Part shown: piece after piece, positions 8,513-19,946 of the stretch
Layout of the letters: each line of letters starts with the position of its first letter
Numbering within the stretch: position 1 is the stretch's first letter
Assembly (NCBI RefSeq): GCF_025766255.1
Contig: NW_026516678.1
Location: forward strand, 248,001 to 312,000
Length of the DNA: 64,000 nt
DNA from: Zychaea mexicana
Taxonomy: Eukaryota; Mucoromycota; Mucoromycetes; Mucorales; Lichtheimiaceae
Direction of reading: 5' to 3'
Position numbers and translations under genes: made by a program
Notes under the pieces: model-generated
Seen by the model: only the letters and a program-made list of their open reading frames with translations
The model's database searches: none
What the model was told of the DNA's origin: nothing

Positions 8513-11372
8513 GTTGTGGTGGTGTCACCGGGACCTTCCTTGCCAACCGTATTAGCCCCGTAATTAGTAGAGTTGATGAATGTGAACGAATTATCTCCTT
8601 GGTGTAAGTGATATGTGTTCGACGAGACCGCTGGTGACGAAATGCCATTGTCGTTCTAATACGAAAAGATGAGGAAACGGTGATGTGGATCACTCTTATC
8701 TTGTTCATATCTCCTTTAACAACTTCTTTAGTTCTTGCTTGACGCTATTTGGTGTCGAGGAATCCTTCTGGATAGCGTCGAGACACCTCTGGTAGGAAGA
8801 TTCTAGCATGTTGGACGAAGGAGGATTGTGCATTATTTTTACAAATGATTTTTGAAAAAATAGAATCCCCAATCCTTAAGGCTATTTGCGGCAAAGAAGC
8901 GATGGTACTTGTCATTCTCGTTGTAGGTATCGCAATACTTGCTAAGGTGTATGTGTAATGCAAGTGAAGGCAGGCGAAAAAGTGTCGCGAGCATATTTTG
9001 CTGACGTCGGACTCTTACTTAAAAAGCCTATGACGTCGCCTGTGGGAATTGCCATCTCGAACAGACTTGATGTCGGGTATGAAGACGGGATGACAATAGG
9101 ACTACGTATGCCCTTGGGACAACTTATGGTGATGGCGTATGTCCCTGGTCAGCTTGATCTTTTTGGGAGCTCGCTCGGTTTCCCAATTACCGAAAACAAT
9201 AGCGCCCCGTGTGTTTTTCTTCACAACAACCAAACCATGGGCTGTGGCTCCCAGGGTCAATACTGTCTTTTGCTCTTCCAAGTGCTACCGGGGAATCGGT
9301 AAGTTACTTATATTTACGGTTCTAGACGAGTTTAGTGTACTAACTTTCTATACATTGCCAAATACCTCTTTGTCGAGTCATATTTGCCTAGGGACCAATG
9401 TTGATAAACGTCCTGTGGATGGATACCATAGTGCAAGCACCCCTTTGACTCTCTGTGAACATCTAAATGGATCACCTGGCCGACCCCCATTCATTTTTTT
9501 GCACGTTGCTTTATCCCACAAATGCATCTTTACTTTGTCTCTCAAGAGCTGCTCCTTTGTCTGATAATACTTCTTAATGCACGTATTTTGTCAGAATAGA
9601 CCACGTCAAATAAGCCGCGGGAGAACAGTAGCAATGCGTTAATTGACCCTGTGCGGCTATTTTGTTGTCAATGATACATCAGGCTCAAAGAAATGACATC
9701 GGCATTTTCCAAAGTACAATGTATTTGAAAAAATTACATCATACGATCTAAAATTTACACCTTGCTATCTCGATTTTTACATTTTCAAACGCAAACTACT
9801 GTATCATAAAGTGTTTTGCAATAGATCGTTTTGCTATAATTATGTACATATAAAGTAACAAATCTGATCTATGCATAGTAGGACTTCCAATTATTATCTA
9901 CATGCGAATAAGCAGGAGAGAACAACATACTCATATGGGTACAGTATATTATTGATGTCACAAAGATGCGCTGTTACGTTTTTTGTTAAATCAAGATGTA
10001 GTTTGAGCACTAAACGTGAAAAAGGAAGCATAAAAAGAGTTAACACAATGTACTAGTACTTTCCAGATATCATACGTGTGCGATAAGCAGGTGTATCATA
10101 CATATGGCAGTGTGGCATGGGTACAGAGTTAGGAGAAGGAAGGATACCTGATATCATTTTGCTATGCCTCTAAAGCTATGATACCCGATAGGTCATTTCT
10201 CTTTTGGAAAGATGCCTGAAAGAAATATCTCTGATGTATTCTGAAAGAAAAAACAACGACCTTAGTGTGCGTTTATATCTTTTTACTTGCTCCTGACGTT
10301 GCGCTAATGCCGAAAACAGGATGTCTGGCTTTCTATGTAGATGCATTGTAAGAGTAGTCAACCATGCATGTAGTAAATAATCTTGTAATCGCCTGTCATA
10401 CGCTCACCTTGCAAGCCTATAGTTGGATTCCCAAACCCGGCGTTTTACTGCTGCACTTATCTAGTAGGATGATGGTGTTGACAATAGAGATGACCCTAGA
10501 CTTTAGTAAAGATGATGACAATGATGGGTGGGTTGTATACTGCAACGCGGCTGACACCTTGGTATATTTTCGAGCGCATCAACAAAAAGATTATGCACAA
10601 TACGGTGATAATGAGCATGCCACCTATTATAATCGTTAACCTTTTGTGAAGTGTGATCACTGTTTCAAGAGTGTATCGATGTAACCACGGAAGCAAAGAG
10701 ACAAGGCGCTTCAATTTGTTGCTAGGATTTTAGGAAAACATAAACAAATGGTTTTTTGAAGAAAAAGAAGTGCATAAATGAGGGTAACATGACCCTGTTT
10801 TTTGACGTGGCACATAATACATACCCTGACCAGCAATGGCAAAAACAACAGTAGCAATAAACGACATGATATTACTATTATATAATCTACAGAAGTTAAT
10901 TTACATTTTGAGAAAAAAAACCATAGTTTGCTGTATGATAAAAAGAATCAGCTCTAATAGCGTATAGCCTGTATGAATTACAAGAAAATTAAACAGGTGT
11001 CATGATATTTTTCTTTTGGCAATACATCAACCCATAATCTCAGACATCCCAGCACTGTTTGTAAAACCTATAAAGAAGGGATATTGATTATCGTCATTGA
11101 TGAATAGTACAGATCCGACGACGATGATATGAGAATGTCGAACGCATCGCGTTGACAAAGCTGGTCTATACACGCTTAATCAGAACGGGGTATAGAGCTT
11201 AATTTGACATCACATCATTTGAAGAGGTATATCTGTATAGGAGTATATTTGGTACACAAAACATTATTTGCTATAGCCCGCATGGATGTGGGGCTAGATG
11301 GGAGCGGGAGAGGAAGAGAGGTGCAGGAAGCTTTTTGGAGGTGCAAGTGAGTGAGTGAGCGTACAACAGCAT
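8513..11372. other. Long region without recognisable genes
   Basis: ORFs of 60-141 codons occur on both strands (for example 8958-9302 plus and 9139-9564 plus) but overlap, lack family motifs and have no consistent splice structure. The minus strand of 8700-9300 may hold further decayed pieces upstream of the unknown-family pseudogene. A dispersed repeat copy lies at about 9690-9845. A minus-strand stretch at 10496-10714 encodes one hydrophobic helix (LTIIIGGMLIITVLCIIFLL) preceded by a separate ATG-led hydrophobic stretch near 10868, but the splice phases do not join. Confidence 0.6.
9690..9845 (-). repeat. Dispersed repeat, copy B (inverted relative to copy A)
   Basis: TTTTCAAACGCAAACTACTG at about 9783 is the reverse complement of the core of copy A at 6802, apart from one inserted base. 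Similarity continues to AAATGACATC near 9694. The two copies are about 2.9 kb apart in opposite orientation. Confidence 0.55.
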
Positions 11373-13015
11373 CTATTGGTAGTAGAAGGGGTGCGAGGAA
11401 AACTCGCAGTCTTTGCCGTCTTCTGTTACTGCCGTCAACCTAAAAAAGAAAATTAATTTCCGTAATTGGGTAAAAATGATCTACTTTTTTATGGAACCTT
11501 ACTTGTAAAAGAAAGGCTCATCATCGTCGGATGTGACACCTTGGTCGAGTGTATCCTTGAAGGTGAACAGCTCCGATGCTTCTGTCTTCTTGTCCCAAGA
11601 CTTATGAACAAGCTCGGCCTCTTTTGTGTCGGAATGGTACTTGTACAACTCGATTGACCGATATTCGCTCACTCCGGAAATAGGGTCGCGCTCTATTGAT
11701 TGTACGAGATGCGGTTTAGTAAGTTGTTGGGAATATATAGTACAACAGGCTCCGTTTGTTGTTTTTGTTGTTGCCAGGTAATTAACAGTAATTAGCGGAA
11801 AATAGAGAACGTACTGATATTGACTTTGATGGGGCCGTCACTTGCTTTGAGCTTTTTACCGATGGCAGGTGCGGTCAAATCGATACCGAAACAACCGCGA
11901 TCAATCTTGCCGTCCAGGCTCTGCATGGCGTACGAAGCGTCGTTGGTGTGCGATGCGGCAACTCGGAAGACCTGTACCATATCGATAACCATGGTGAGTT
12001 GATTTTCTAGAGCTACATCATGTTCGATAAGGGAGCGGAGGGAGCAGGGGCCCCGCCAAGTAGCTTACCTTGGACATCAAGGTACAATCGGGGCCTGGAA
12101 TTTTTGAGGGCGTTAATGATGCTAATATGTTAGTTACTGGAGCTTCCTTAAAGAAGTAATATCAACTATACCTTGTTCGTTTCTCACCCATACTCTACAT
12201 CCATCAATATAGTTTAGTGTCTGTTTGCTTCGGCACGAGGAGAAGATCCTTTGTATGTGTATGTACAGATATATTTTTCTATATTTACCGGAACCGGTAT
12301 TGTGTTGCAGCGTCGGTGCCTTCTACCTTGGTGATGTCGACAGGGAGCGAAGCCTTGGTGTTGAGGTTATAGATGTCCTCCCATGGTGTGCCGAGGTATT
12401 TTGGCGTTCCGTCATTTGAGATGGAGTAAATCTGGAATCCCCGCGCGCGCACATACGACGTACGTATAGTAACATGTCGTTGTTGTTGTTGGTTATTAGA
12501 AATTTAGGGAGACAGAGCGAAAAATGATAAAGAGGGCTTTGCTTTCCCCTTATTTTCGTTGTACAAAGAAATAAAAATAAAACCTACATCGACACCTCTC
12601 AAGGTCTTTGCTTGCTCGTCGGGTTGACGCTCTATATCGATGCAGTTGTTTAGACGATCGAACTTAACAATCCATCTGTATATCCTTTATTCTTACCAAC
12701 AGTGAGGCGTACTTGAGTGGGATCGGCGAACTGCTGACCTTGGGTGGGTGCAGTGACGGAAAGACCTAACAGACAGTTATACATATCACACCAGATTTGC
12801 TATTTAGTTATGTGTTTCACTTCTTTAACATATGTGATTTCTTACGAAACCACATTAAGAGAAAGGTCAGTAGCTGATCTTTGGCACACACCACTGCAGA
12901 ACTTTTGCTTTGCCTCAGCAATTTCTTGGTCAAGGCTTTCATCAGCTCGGGCGAACGGAACCGACGAAACAGCGAGCACGGCCAAAGCACCGGCAACAAT
13001 CGAAGACAGTCTCAT
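11373..13015 (-). CDS. Secreted protein with two tandem related domains
   Basis: The eight exons in transcript order are 13015-12892, 12765-12697, 12631-12588, 12431-12289, 12094-12069, 12006-11815, 11692-11503 and 11439-11373. All phases join and give 284 aa. An N-terminal signal peptide is clear (MRLSSIVAGALAVLAVSSVP, cut near ARA-DE). The mature protein contains two copies of one domain. The first starts FCSGLSVTAPTQGQQFADPT. The second starts RGCFGIDLTAPAIGKKLKAS. Each is followed by VRLTV or IKVNI strands, and the protein ends DCEFSSHPFYYQ. This resembles small beta-sandwich modules of fungal cell-surface proteins (Ser-Thr-rich, Kre9/Knh1-like or Ig-like), but I cannot assign a named family. 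It is probably cell wall or extracellular. A short 26-bp exon and an alternative donor at the end of exon 4 are the weakest points of the model. Confidence 0.8.
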
Positions 13016-14193
13016 GTTATCAGAAAGCGGGAGAGGGAGAGAGGGAGGGATAGGAAGCAAGAAAGGAAAGGAAGAGTTAAAAAAGAAAGGAAGAAAGAAA
13101 TACACAGACAGCAAAGGGAAAAAGAGGAAATAGTCTTTGTGCTTGTGAGCTTATGTGTGTGTTGCTGCTGTCCGATATAATTAGCAGCTTTTCTGCACTA
13201 AAACACAGCAGAACTCCGTTCGCGTTAACCGGAATCAACCATTTTAGCCCCTAAAAATTTATTATGCCTTGATCGTCGCTTCATTTCTGCTTTGAACGGA
13301 TTGCTTTTGCTCAGAAGCTGACGAGGCCCTATTCAGCTTCTAGTGTCATGAATATGCAGTGTATGGAATATATGTGGTTTATCGTCCGGTATTATCTCAA
13401 ATGACTTTTCGAATGCATCATTCCTAAGCTTTGTAGACATCGTAGTTGAAGCTGGCGACATGGTTGCGCTTATCAACGGACATCACAGATGGAGCGCTGT
13501 ACGGTTTTTTTAACCATCCATGTGCTGCTGCTTCTGGGCTCCTCGCTACTTGTTTTTCTCCATCTTGACAAAGCCTTATAATCATCATGGTAATCCATCT
13601 TCGTCAAACTTGGCCGTATATATCCCTTCTTTCTTAATTACATCAAAGTCGCTCTTTATCCCTTTCGTTGTATACTTCAATAATGTCCTAATTTCGCGAC
13701 ATCATAAAACGCGTTGCTGTAATAGATCTTCTTTGCAATATGGCCTCATCAAAGGCGAATCCAAAGTTGGCTGATTGTTATTATATCATTGGTTTCTATG
13801 ATTTTTCAGCTGATGTACCGGTGAACTTTGTACATACACCGTTTTTAACGTTTGACAAATATTGACGGGGCTGAATAGAAACAACATCGCAATAATCTTA
13901 AGGAAGACATGCCGTTGCAAGGGAAAGCATCCCGTGGTAGATTCGTATGTCTATTTCTCTATGTAATGATAAGCTCAAGATATAAATTTTTATTCTTACA
14001 GAATCTGTGCTTATTTAGTTGTCACGATATATCTTAATCAACCCATATATTTAGTTTCTAATAGCGGGGTCATACCCGATCTTCATCATTTACTGCTGAT
14101 GCTTGTGTATATTTATAGAAGGACAAAAAAACGGAGAGAGTGAAAAAGGGAGGGAGATCGAAGAAGACAGGTGCAAATTGAAAAACCCGTTTT
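13016..14193. other. Intergenic region, no gene seen
   Basis: The first 130 bp is a purine-rich 5' flank of the secreted-protein gene (AGAAAGGAAG-type runs on the plus strand, pyrimidine-rich on the transcribed strand). A possible third, weaker copy of the dispersed repeat lies at about 13610-13760 (CATCATAAAACGCGTTGCTG, then AATAGATC). The last ~100 bp would be the ARP3 3' UTR. No convincing ORF is present. Confidence 0.6.
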
Positions 14194-15934
14194 TTATAGC
14201 AAGCTACCAAATACACGGTTATGTCTACAGATACTAGGACCATATTCATCATATTCTGCCTTGGTGTGGCAGTAGTTATAGAATTCTGGTGTTGATGCCA
14301 GCAAACTGCCACCGAGCCATACAGCATGGCGCTGTTTCTTGTGAGAAATAACATTCACTTCCATAGGTGTAGCCTTCACAAAATGTATGGGTGTTGTGTG
14401 TGAGTATCATTATCTTAGTGCCGATAGGGAAGCATAATAAAAAAAGGGGGTCCCCTTACCCGAGCACCAGTGCCACTGAGTTGTTCACTAAGTTGAATAC
14501 GCTTGTCAACGGTTCTCTTAATATCACGTTGGAGACGCTTGTCGAAATCTTTGAACATGGTCGAGCCACCAGAAAGCACAATATTCTATAGAGAAACGAC
14601 TGAGTCCTCTTTGTTCTCATTATTTTAACCATAGATTTTGACTAAACATCAGCTTTACCTTGTAAAGACCCCGGCGCACATCAATAGGACTGGTCTGGAT
14701 AACGGTATCCACAACTTCGGGCAACGGCGTCAAAAAGTCAGAGCTTGCGATTTCGGGATTGAAGAAGATTTCAGGCGCAAGGAAACGTTCGAAACCGACA
14801 TCCACCGAGTATTCCTTTCCAGTCATGGTATGGATGCCATTGTACTTTTTGAAATACTTGCTTGGTTCCTGGTCATACTTTTTGAACTCCTTGACAATAT
14901 CCGGGCAGACATAAGAGTATTGCTCCTTGATGAGTTGAGCAACACGTAGGGAATCTTCGGGTGGAATGTTGGTCTCGCCGCGTTCACGGAGCAACGACTG
15001 GACAAACGATGTAATGTCACTGCCTGCAATAGGGACTGACTTGATAGAGCTGCCAATCACATAGCCTTCCGCCTAATAGCATTATGCGCATTAACTCATA
15101 AGTTTTGAACATATGTTGGGAAAGAGACATAAGCATTGTAGTACATTATTAAACTTACCACAGGAATAACGTGGGTCACACCATCACCCGAATCAATGAC
15201 CGTACCAGTCAACGTCTGCTCTTCCACCTTGTTGGACGTCCACGATGCAGCCAATGCAAGCACAGCTTGTACAGCAATATACAATCCTTTGATGTTGAAC
15301 GACTCGAACATGATTTCGGCGGTCATTTCACGATTTTCGGGTGGGTTTAGTGGTGGCTCGGTCTATCCGTGCAACATGCGGTGCACTATTAGTATATAGC
15401 GTATGTAACATGAATGGCCCTTTGTATAGCGATATTTTTACCAGTAAAAAGTGATGGTCCTCAGGCTCACATCTGAGGTATTTGAAGATCGACTGTTCCC
15501 AATACCGTTCCATATGATCCCAGTTATTAATTTGGCCGTGACGGATAGGATAGTTGATTGCCATAGTTTTGGCATTGGAGACAGCTTCATCGCCAATGTA
15601 AAAGTCAAGGTCTTCAATACCACGTTTAGACGCCAGGTTGTTGCTCAAGAATGAAGGCTTGCTAGGCACGCCGGGTCGGCCGGACGACGATGGAGCCTCA
15701 CGCGTCGAAATGGCCGTTGGGAATACAAACGATGGCTCATTGTTGCCGCTGAAACCGAGTTTGGAATACCTTTATACATTTAGTGTACAACTTTAACATT
15801 AGTAAACAAATCTTTACAATAAACACCCCCATTAAACTGCCGTGTCTCTCTTCACTTTCAAAAAAACATGGTTTTCTTGTTCTTCATCATTACCCGGTTC
15901 CATTATCCATAACTACGACAGGTAAATTCGTCAT
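14194..15934 (-). CDS. ARP3: Actin-related protein 3 (Arp2/3 complex)
   Basis: The six exons in transcript order are 15934-15894, 15769-15442, 15362-15159, 15072-14659, 14585-14460 and 14373-14194. Phases join to 430 aa, slightly longer than the usual ~420. The N-terminus [20 protein letters not shown] is the actin-fold phosphate-1 loop, followed by [12 protein letters not shown], typical of Arp3. [16 protein letters not shown] (exon 3) is phosphate loop 2, and [20 protein letters not shown] with the C-terminal [20 protein letters not shown] completes the fold. Arp3 nucleates branched actin at endocytic patches as part of the Arp2/3 complex. The first exon is only 41 bp and is split inside the DNGTGY motif. 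No lesions. Confidence 0.96.
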
Positions 15935-16820
15935 CTTGAAGAATTACTGCCCGTCTTTTTTCGTTATGATAGCTTTTGTAGGTGTTTTTGAGTTTTTAAA
16001 GTAGTTGCAATAGTAGAAAAGAAATAGTTTCGTTTCGCTCTTATTGCCAAGAAACCAAAAAGACGCTCGCTTTTTTTGGCGTTTGCAAAGGGTGGACTCG
16101 CCGAGCAAAGCGACGAAATGCGCGCCTTGCGAAAAGTACTAACGCACATTCAAACCCCGCCAATATTTCTATGCGTAGGGCTGCATGGGGTGAGGACGGT
16201 TAAGAAGGACCACTTTAGACACACATACTTCTTTACAAATCTTCTATGCTGTCCATGTCTTATTTTTTAAGCCTGCATATCCATGGGTTTAATGGTGAAG
16301 GACCAGCTTGCATTCTACGAAACAGATATCGAATTGACTGTTGTTATAGCCTCCTATCCCCTGAAGACTACGAAACACTAAGAGGTCAACGACTGATGCC
16401 TTTATTCGTTGAGTATGTCATACTTCGAGGAAAGTAAGCATATGCTCTAGCCATGTGTGTAAACAATTACTAGAAATGCTACTACATTATGCTGCTACCT
16501 TGATGTATCTGTCTGTTTGTTAAAGCCATCAAAGCCACAGCATGATAAACTCATCACTCATGTAAGAGAATAGGTTATAGAGAGAAGATATAACAATTAC
16601 GAAACGCACACAACACGTTGAAACAGACACTATGAGCTCCACTGGCTGCCGAAGTTGTCGAATTGCCATGGTTATAAGAGTTGCTAATGCTATGTACAGG
16701 CGTATTATCATTATGACTACCAGGCTGGTTCATCCACAGATAACAATAATACTCGCAGCTCTTTTATTTTCGTTTTTACTTTAAGAGACAGTAACATTGC
16801 TTATTCTTCTTTAATAATCT
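15935..16820. other. Intergenic region, ARP3 upstream flank
   Basis: This is sequence between the ARP3 start and the phosphate carrier stop. ORFs of 60-73 codons here have no recognisable content. It presumably contains the ARP3 promoter and the carrier 3' UTR. Confidence 0.5.
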
Positions 16821-18386
16821 CTATTTCTCTACTTTTGCAATCTCCACTCCTCCCGTGGCACCCAATGCTCTCTTGATGTCACCATAAATGGCACTATACG
16901 CGAAATAAGTATTGTATTAATAATGTGGAAGAATATCACACCACAATAGGTGTTCATCTCGAGCAAGGATGATACGTAACATCTTCCAAATAAAGCAAAC
17001 AGTAGAAGAAACTTACAATTGACCGGCAGTAAGAGTAGCAACCATGACAATACGAGGACCCAGGCCGACAAACAGACCCTTGGCGCCGAGCTGACCAGCC
17101 ATCTGAATAAGGCGAGAGGTGACCGACTGGCCTTCAACGCCTCTCTGTTTGTTGATTTTGGAGAGAAGTGTATCGGCGGGCTGAGAGATGATGGCAGCGG
17201 CAGTACCGGCAACAATACCAGCGCTGAGGTTCACAGCAGTCATAGTCGAAGGCGCCAATTGATCCTTGGGTGTTTTGATCGAACGCAAGATTTGCTCACT
17301 ATTGAATACGAGAGTTAAGTAACAGTGTTTTGGTAATGTGGTAGCATGTGTGTGCTTTTTGTTTATGTAAACAAAAACGTCCGATATTCTCTCTCTCTCT
17401 TTCTGTCCCAACCCTTACTTCTATGTATAATACTTACGCGGCACGTTCGTAGACGACAAACTTGGCCATGGTATAAGGAACTTGCTTGAAGAGGATGGGC
17501 GAGAAGCCAGAGTAGAAACCTCTCATGACACCTATCAGTACCGGTAATATCAATATTAACATCGAGCTTTTTCATGTAGCATATGTGGCAGTTTCATTTC
17601 TGTTTGTAATCAGTGATGGAAATTAATTTATCTGGCACAAACAGTACCTTCTTCTCGGAGCAAGCGAGTGAAACCGCTCACAAGACCAGAAGCGAAATCG
17701 GGCTGCGAGACCAACCGGATACGAGTAGCCTCCAAGGGACAGAGAGCAACATCAGCAAAAAATTCAGCAATGGCAGAGGAACCCAAATAAATGGCTGTTC
17801 GGTTGTCACTGGCCTTTTCGACGCCAATCATATCAATAAAGGTCTTCTTCCAGAACTCATAACCTCCAAACTTGAACGCGCCCTGCAAGAAGTAACCAGC
17901 GGCAGTGGGGCCAAAGCCAGTAAGAAGGGCACCGGCCCCTTCAGTCTGGATGACCTGGCGGAAGCCAGCAATCATGCCCTAGAAAAGAAACGATTTCGGT
18001 CAAGTAGTTTTAGCACGGTTTCTGTATATATTGTGCGTGTGTGTGAAAACCACAACGCTATGATGTCATTCACACAGAAAAAAAATATAGGCAGGGGGGG
18101 GGGGTGCACAAATACATCCTGTCTATATCGCGCAGGCACATCTACTTGTTCTTTTCTTTTTCGCTATCGTCGCTAGATCACTCACTCTGTTGTACTTTTC
18201 GGGTTCCAACTGGATTCTGGTCTTAACGACGTCGACCGGCGTCATGCCGCCGTGAGTGACCGCACAGCAGACAGCGCCGGCAAAAGCGAAGCGGGCGTAC
18301 AAATCCACACCAGTAGGAGCGGGCTTATCGGCGGCAACGGAGGGAACAAAGAAGTTCCTCTTCAGAGTGCTTTGTGATGGAAACAT
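16821..18386 (-). CDS. MIR1: Mitochondrial phosphate carrier (SLC25A3/Mir1 type)
   Basis: The five exons in transcript order are 18386-18186, 17978-17648, 17531-17438, 17298-17017 and 16893-16821, giving 326 aa. Three mitochondrial-carrier repeats are visible with signature helices [23 protein letters not shown] and [12 protein letters not shown]. The context [20 protein letters not shown] and [20 protein letters not shown] is specific to the phosphate carrier branch. The protein imports inorganic phosphate with protons across the inner membrane for ATP synthesis. The N-terminus [20 protein letters not shown] is a plausible targeting extension. It is transcribed away from holocytochrome-c synthase from a shared 242-bp upstream region. 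Intron 1 contains a run of about ten G residues near 18097. Confidence 0.95.
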
Positions 18387-18628
18387 AGTGACGCGTGCTC
18401 TTGTCTTATGTGCGTTCGCAACAACCAGACAAAAACGAAGAGAGAGAAGAAAAAAAAACAGAGAAAAAAAAGAAAGGAGGCGAAACTAGACTTTTTAAAA
18501 AATGGGAAACGAGCTTGCATCACTGCACAAACATGACTCTTCGGGACCCGAATTATTTTCGTTTTTTTCTAGAGCGTTTAAAACGACCAGCCTGACGCTT
18601 CAACTGTAAAAAAACAAAAACCTTGAAA
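18387..18628. promoter_or_regulatory. Shared divergent promoter region, phosphate carrier / cytochrome c haem lyase
   Basis: Only 242 bp separate the two start codons. A long purine-rich tract on the plus strand lies at about 18430-18480 ([17 protein letters not shown]). Both genes serve mitochondrial respiration, so joint control is plausible. No individual binding site is identified. Confidence 0.5.
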
Positions 18629-19712
18629 ATGTCAACTGAAAATAAATGCCCTGTCGACCACACCAACATGGAATCAGCACAACAACAACCAGCACAGTCT
18701 ACCACTGCTGATAATGCAAAGTGCCCTGTTGACCATACCCAATTCCAAAAACCCTCAGAAGAAACAAAGTGTCCTGTCGATCCAAGTGCTTATCAACATT
18801 TCTTACCTAAAGACCACCAACAGCAACAACAGTCTTCTGACACAGCAGAGAAATGTCCTGTCGACCATACCACATACAAACACTTTTTGCCACAGCAGCA
18901 GGAATCGTCTAAAAAAGCCGATGCAGACGGCTGCGATTCTGACGCGATCGATGCACGAAACAATATGCCTTCTGTCGCACAGCAAACACCGGTTCCCGGA
19001 CAAAAGATGCCACTAGGCGTTGAGCGTGAAATATCGACTATTCCACGCGCAGATGTTGAAGAGCAGAAATGGATCTATCCGTCAGAGCAAATGTTTTTCA
19101 ATGCGATGCGACGCAAGAATTGGAACCCGGAAGAGCGAGATATGTCAGTTGTGGTGCCTATCCACAATGCAGTCAACGAGATGGCATGGATGAAAATTCT
19201 CGAATGGGAAAAGATGCATCAAACGTAAAAAGCCTACTGTCTCTTTTCGAAACATTGGAGGTTATATCAAATTAAGGAAAAGAGGTACTGATCCTACTCT
19301 TGCTATTTAGTGAATGCAATCAGCCAAAGCTGGTAAAGTTTCAGGGACGACCCAAAGAAATCACGCCCAAGGCTCGATTATGGTCATGGTTTGGGTAAGC
19401 TTATCGTATACGAGAGGTTATGTTACGAGAGATTATGATTGGGAACTCCAGTGGATAGAAGCTGTGCTCTGTTTGATGAAATCAAACTAACTTTGTGTGC
19501 ACGCTAGCTACAAACTGCCATTCGATCGTCATGACTGGGTCGTTGATCGTTGCGGCGAGAAGGTCACCTATGTGATTGATTTCTACTCGGGCAAGCAGGA
19601 CCCCCGACGACCCGAGTCCATCAGCTTCTACCTTGATGTACGACCGGCTGTCTCGTTTGGTGGTGTTTGGGACCGCATGAGAATGTCGTTCAGAAAGGGA
19701 GAATTCATCTAA
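18629..19712 (+). CDS. CYC3: Holocytochrome-c synthase (cytochrome c haem lyase)
   Basis: The three exons are 18629-19224, 19311-19394 and 19508-19712, giving 294 aa. The N-terminal ~100 residues carry four Cys-Pro-Val haem-binding motifs (Cys at residues 7, 32, 48 and 76; three read CPVDH, one CPVDP), separated by Gln-rich linkers. The conserved core follows: [40 protein letters not shown], then [20 protein letters not shown] and [20 protein letters not shown]. The enzyme attaches haem to the CXXCH of apocytochrome c in the intermembrane space. The start [11 protein letters not shown] was chosen because it places the first CPV motif normally. Four motifs is on the high side for the family. 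No lesions. Confidence 0.96.
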
Positions 19713-19946
19713 AAACACTAGATTCCGTAATATGTAGATAGTATCTTTTGTATTGTAGTGCATGTAGTCAAGTCGTGTGTATGTATATCCAAAGCATTAA
19801 CTTGCATCGTTGCCAGTGTGGCTTGTCCGCAACCGGAAGGCCCGAATTTTTGAAAGGCTTACCCCGACGACTGCAAGTAAAAAAAAAGCATTATTGAAAT
19901 AGAGAACCTTTTTTTTTATTATTCTATCATTTAAATATATTCTCCA

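Noticed and set aside
8958..9564. Two overlapping plus-strand ORFs and a minus-strand stretch (VLTLGATAHGLVVVKKNTRG)
   Set aside because: The minus-strand peptide looks protein-like but is short and broken. I could not tie it to a family or to the neighbouring pseudogene with confidence.
10496..10870. Possible two-exon small membrane protein on the minus strand
   Set aside because: The hydrophobic helix and the upstream ATG exon do not join in phase at any good splice site.
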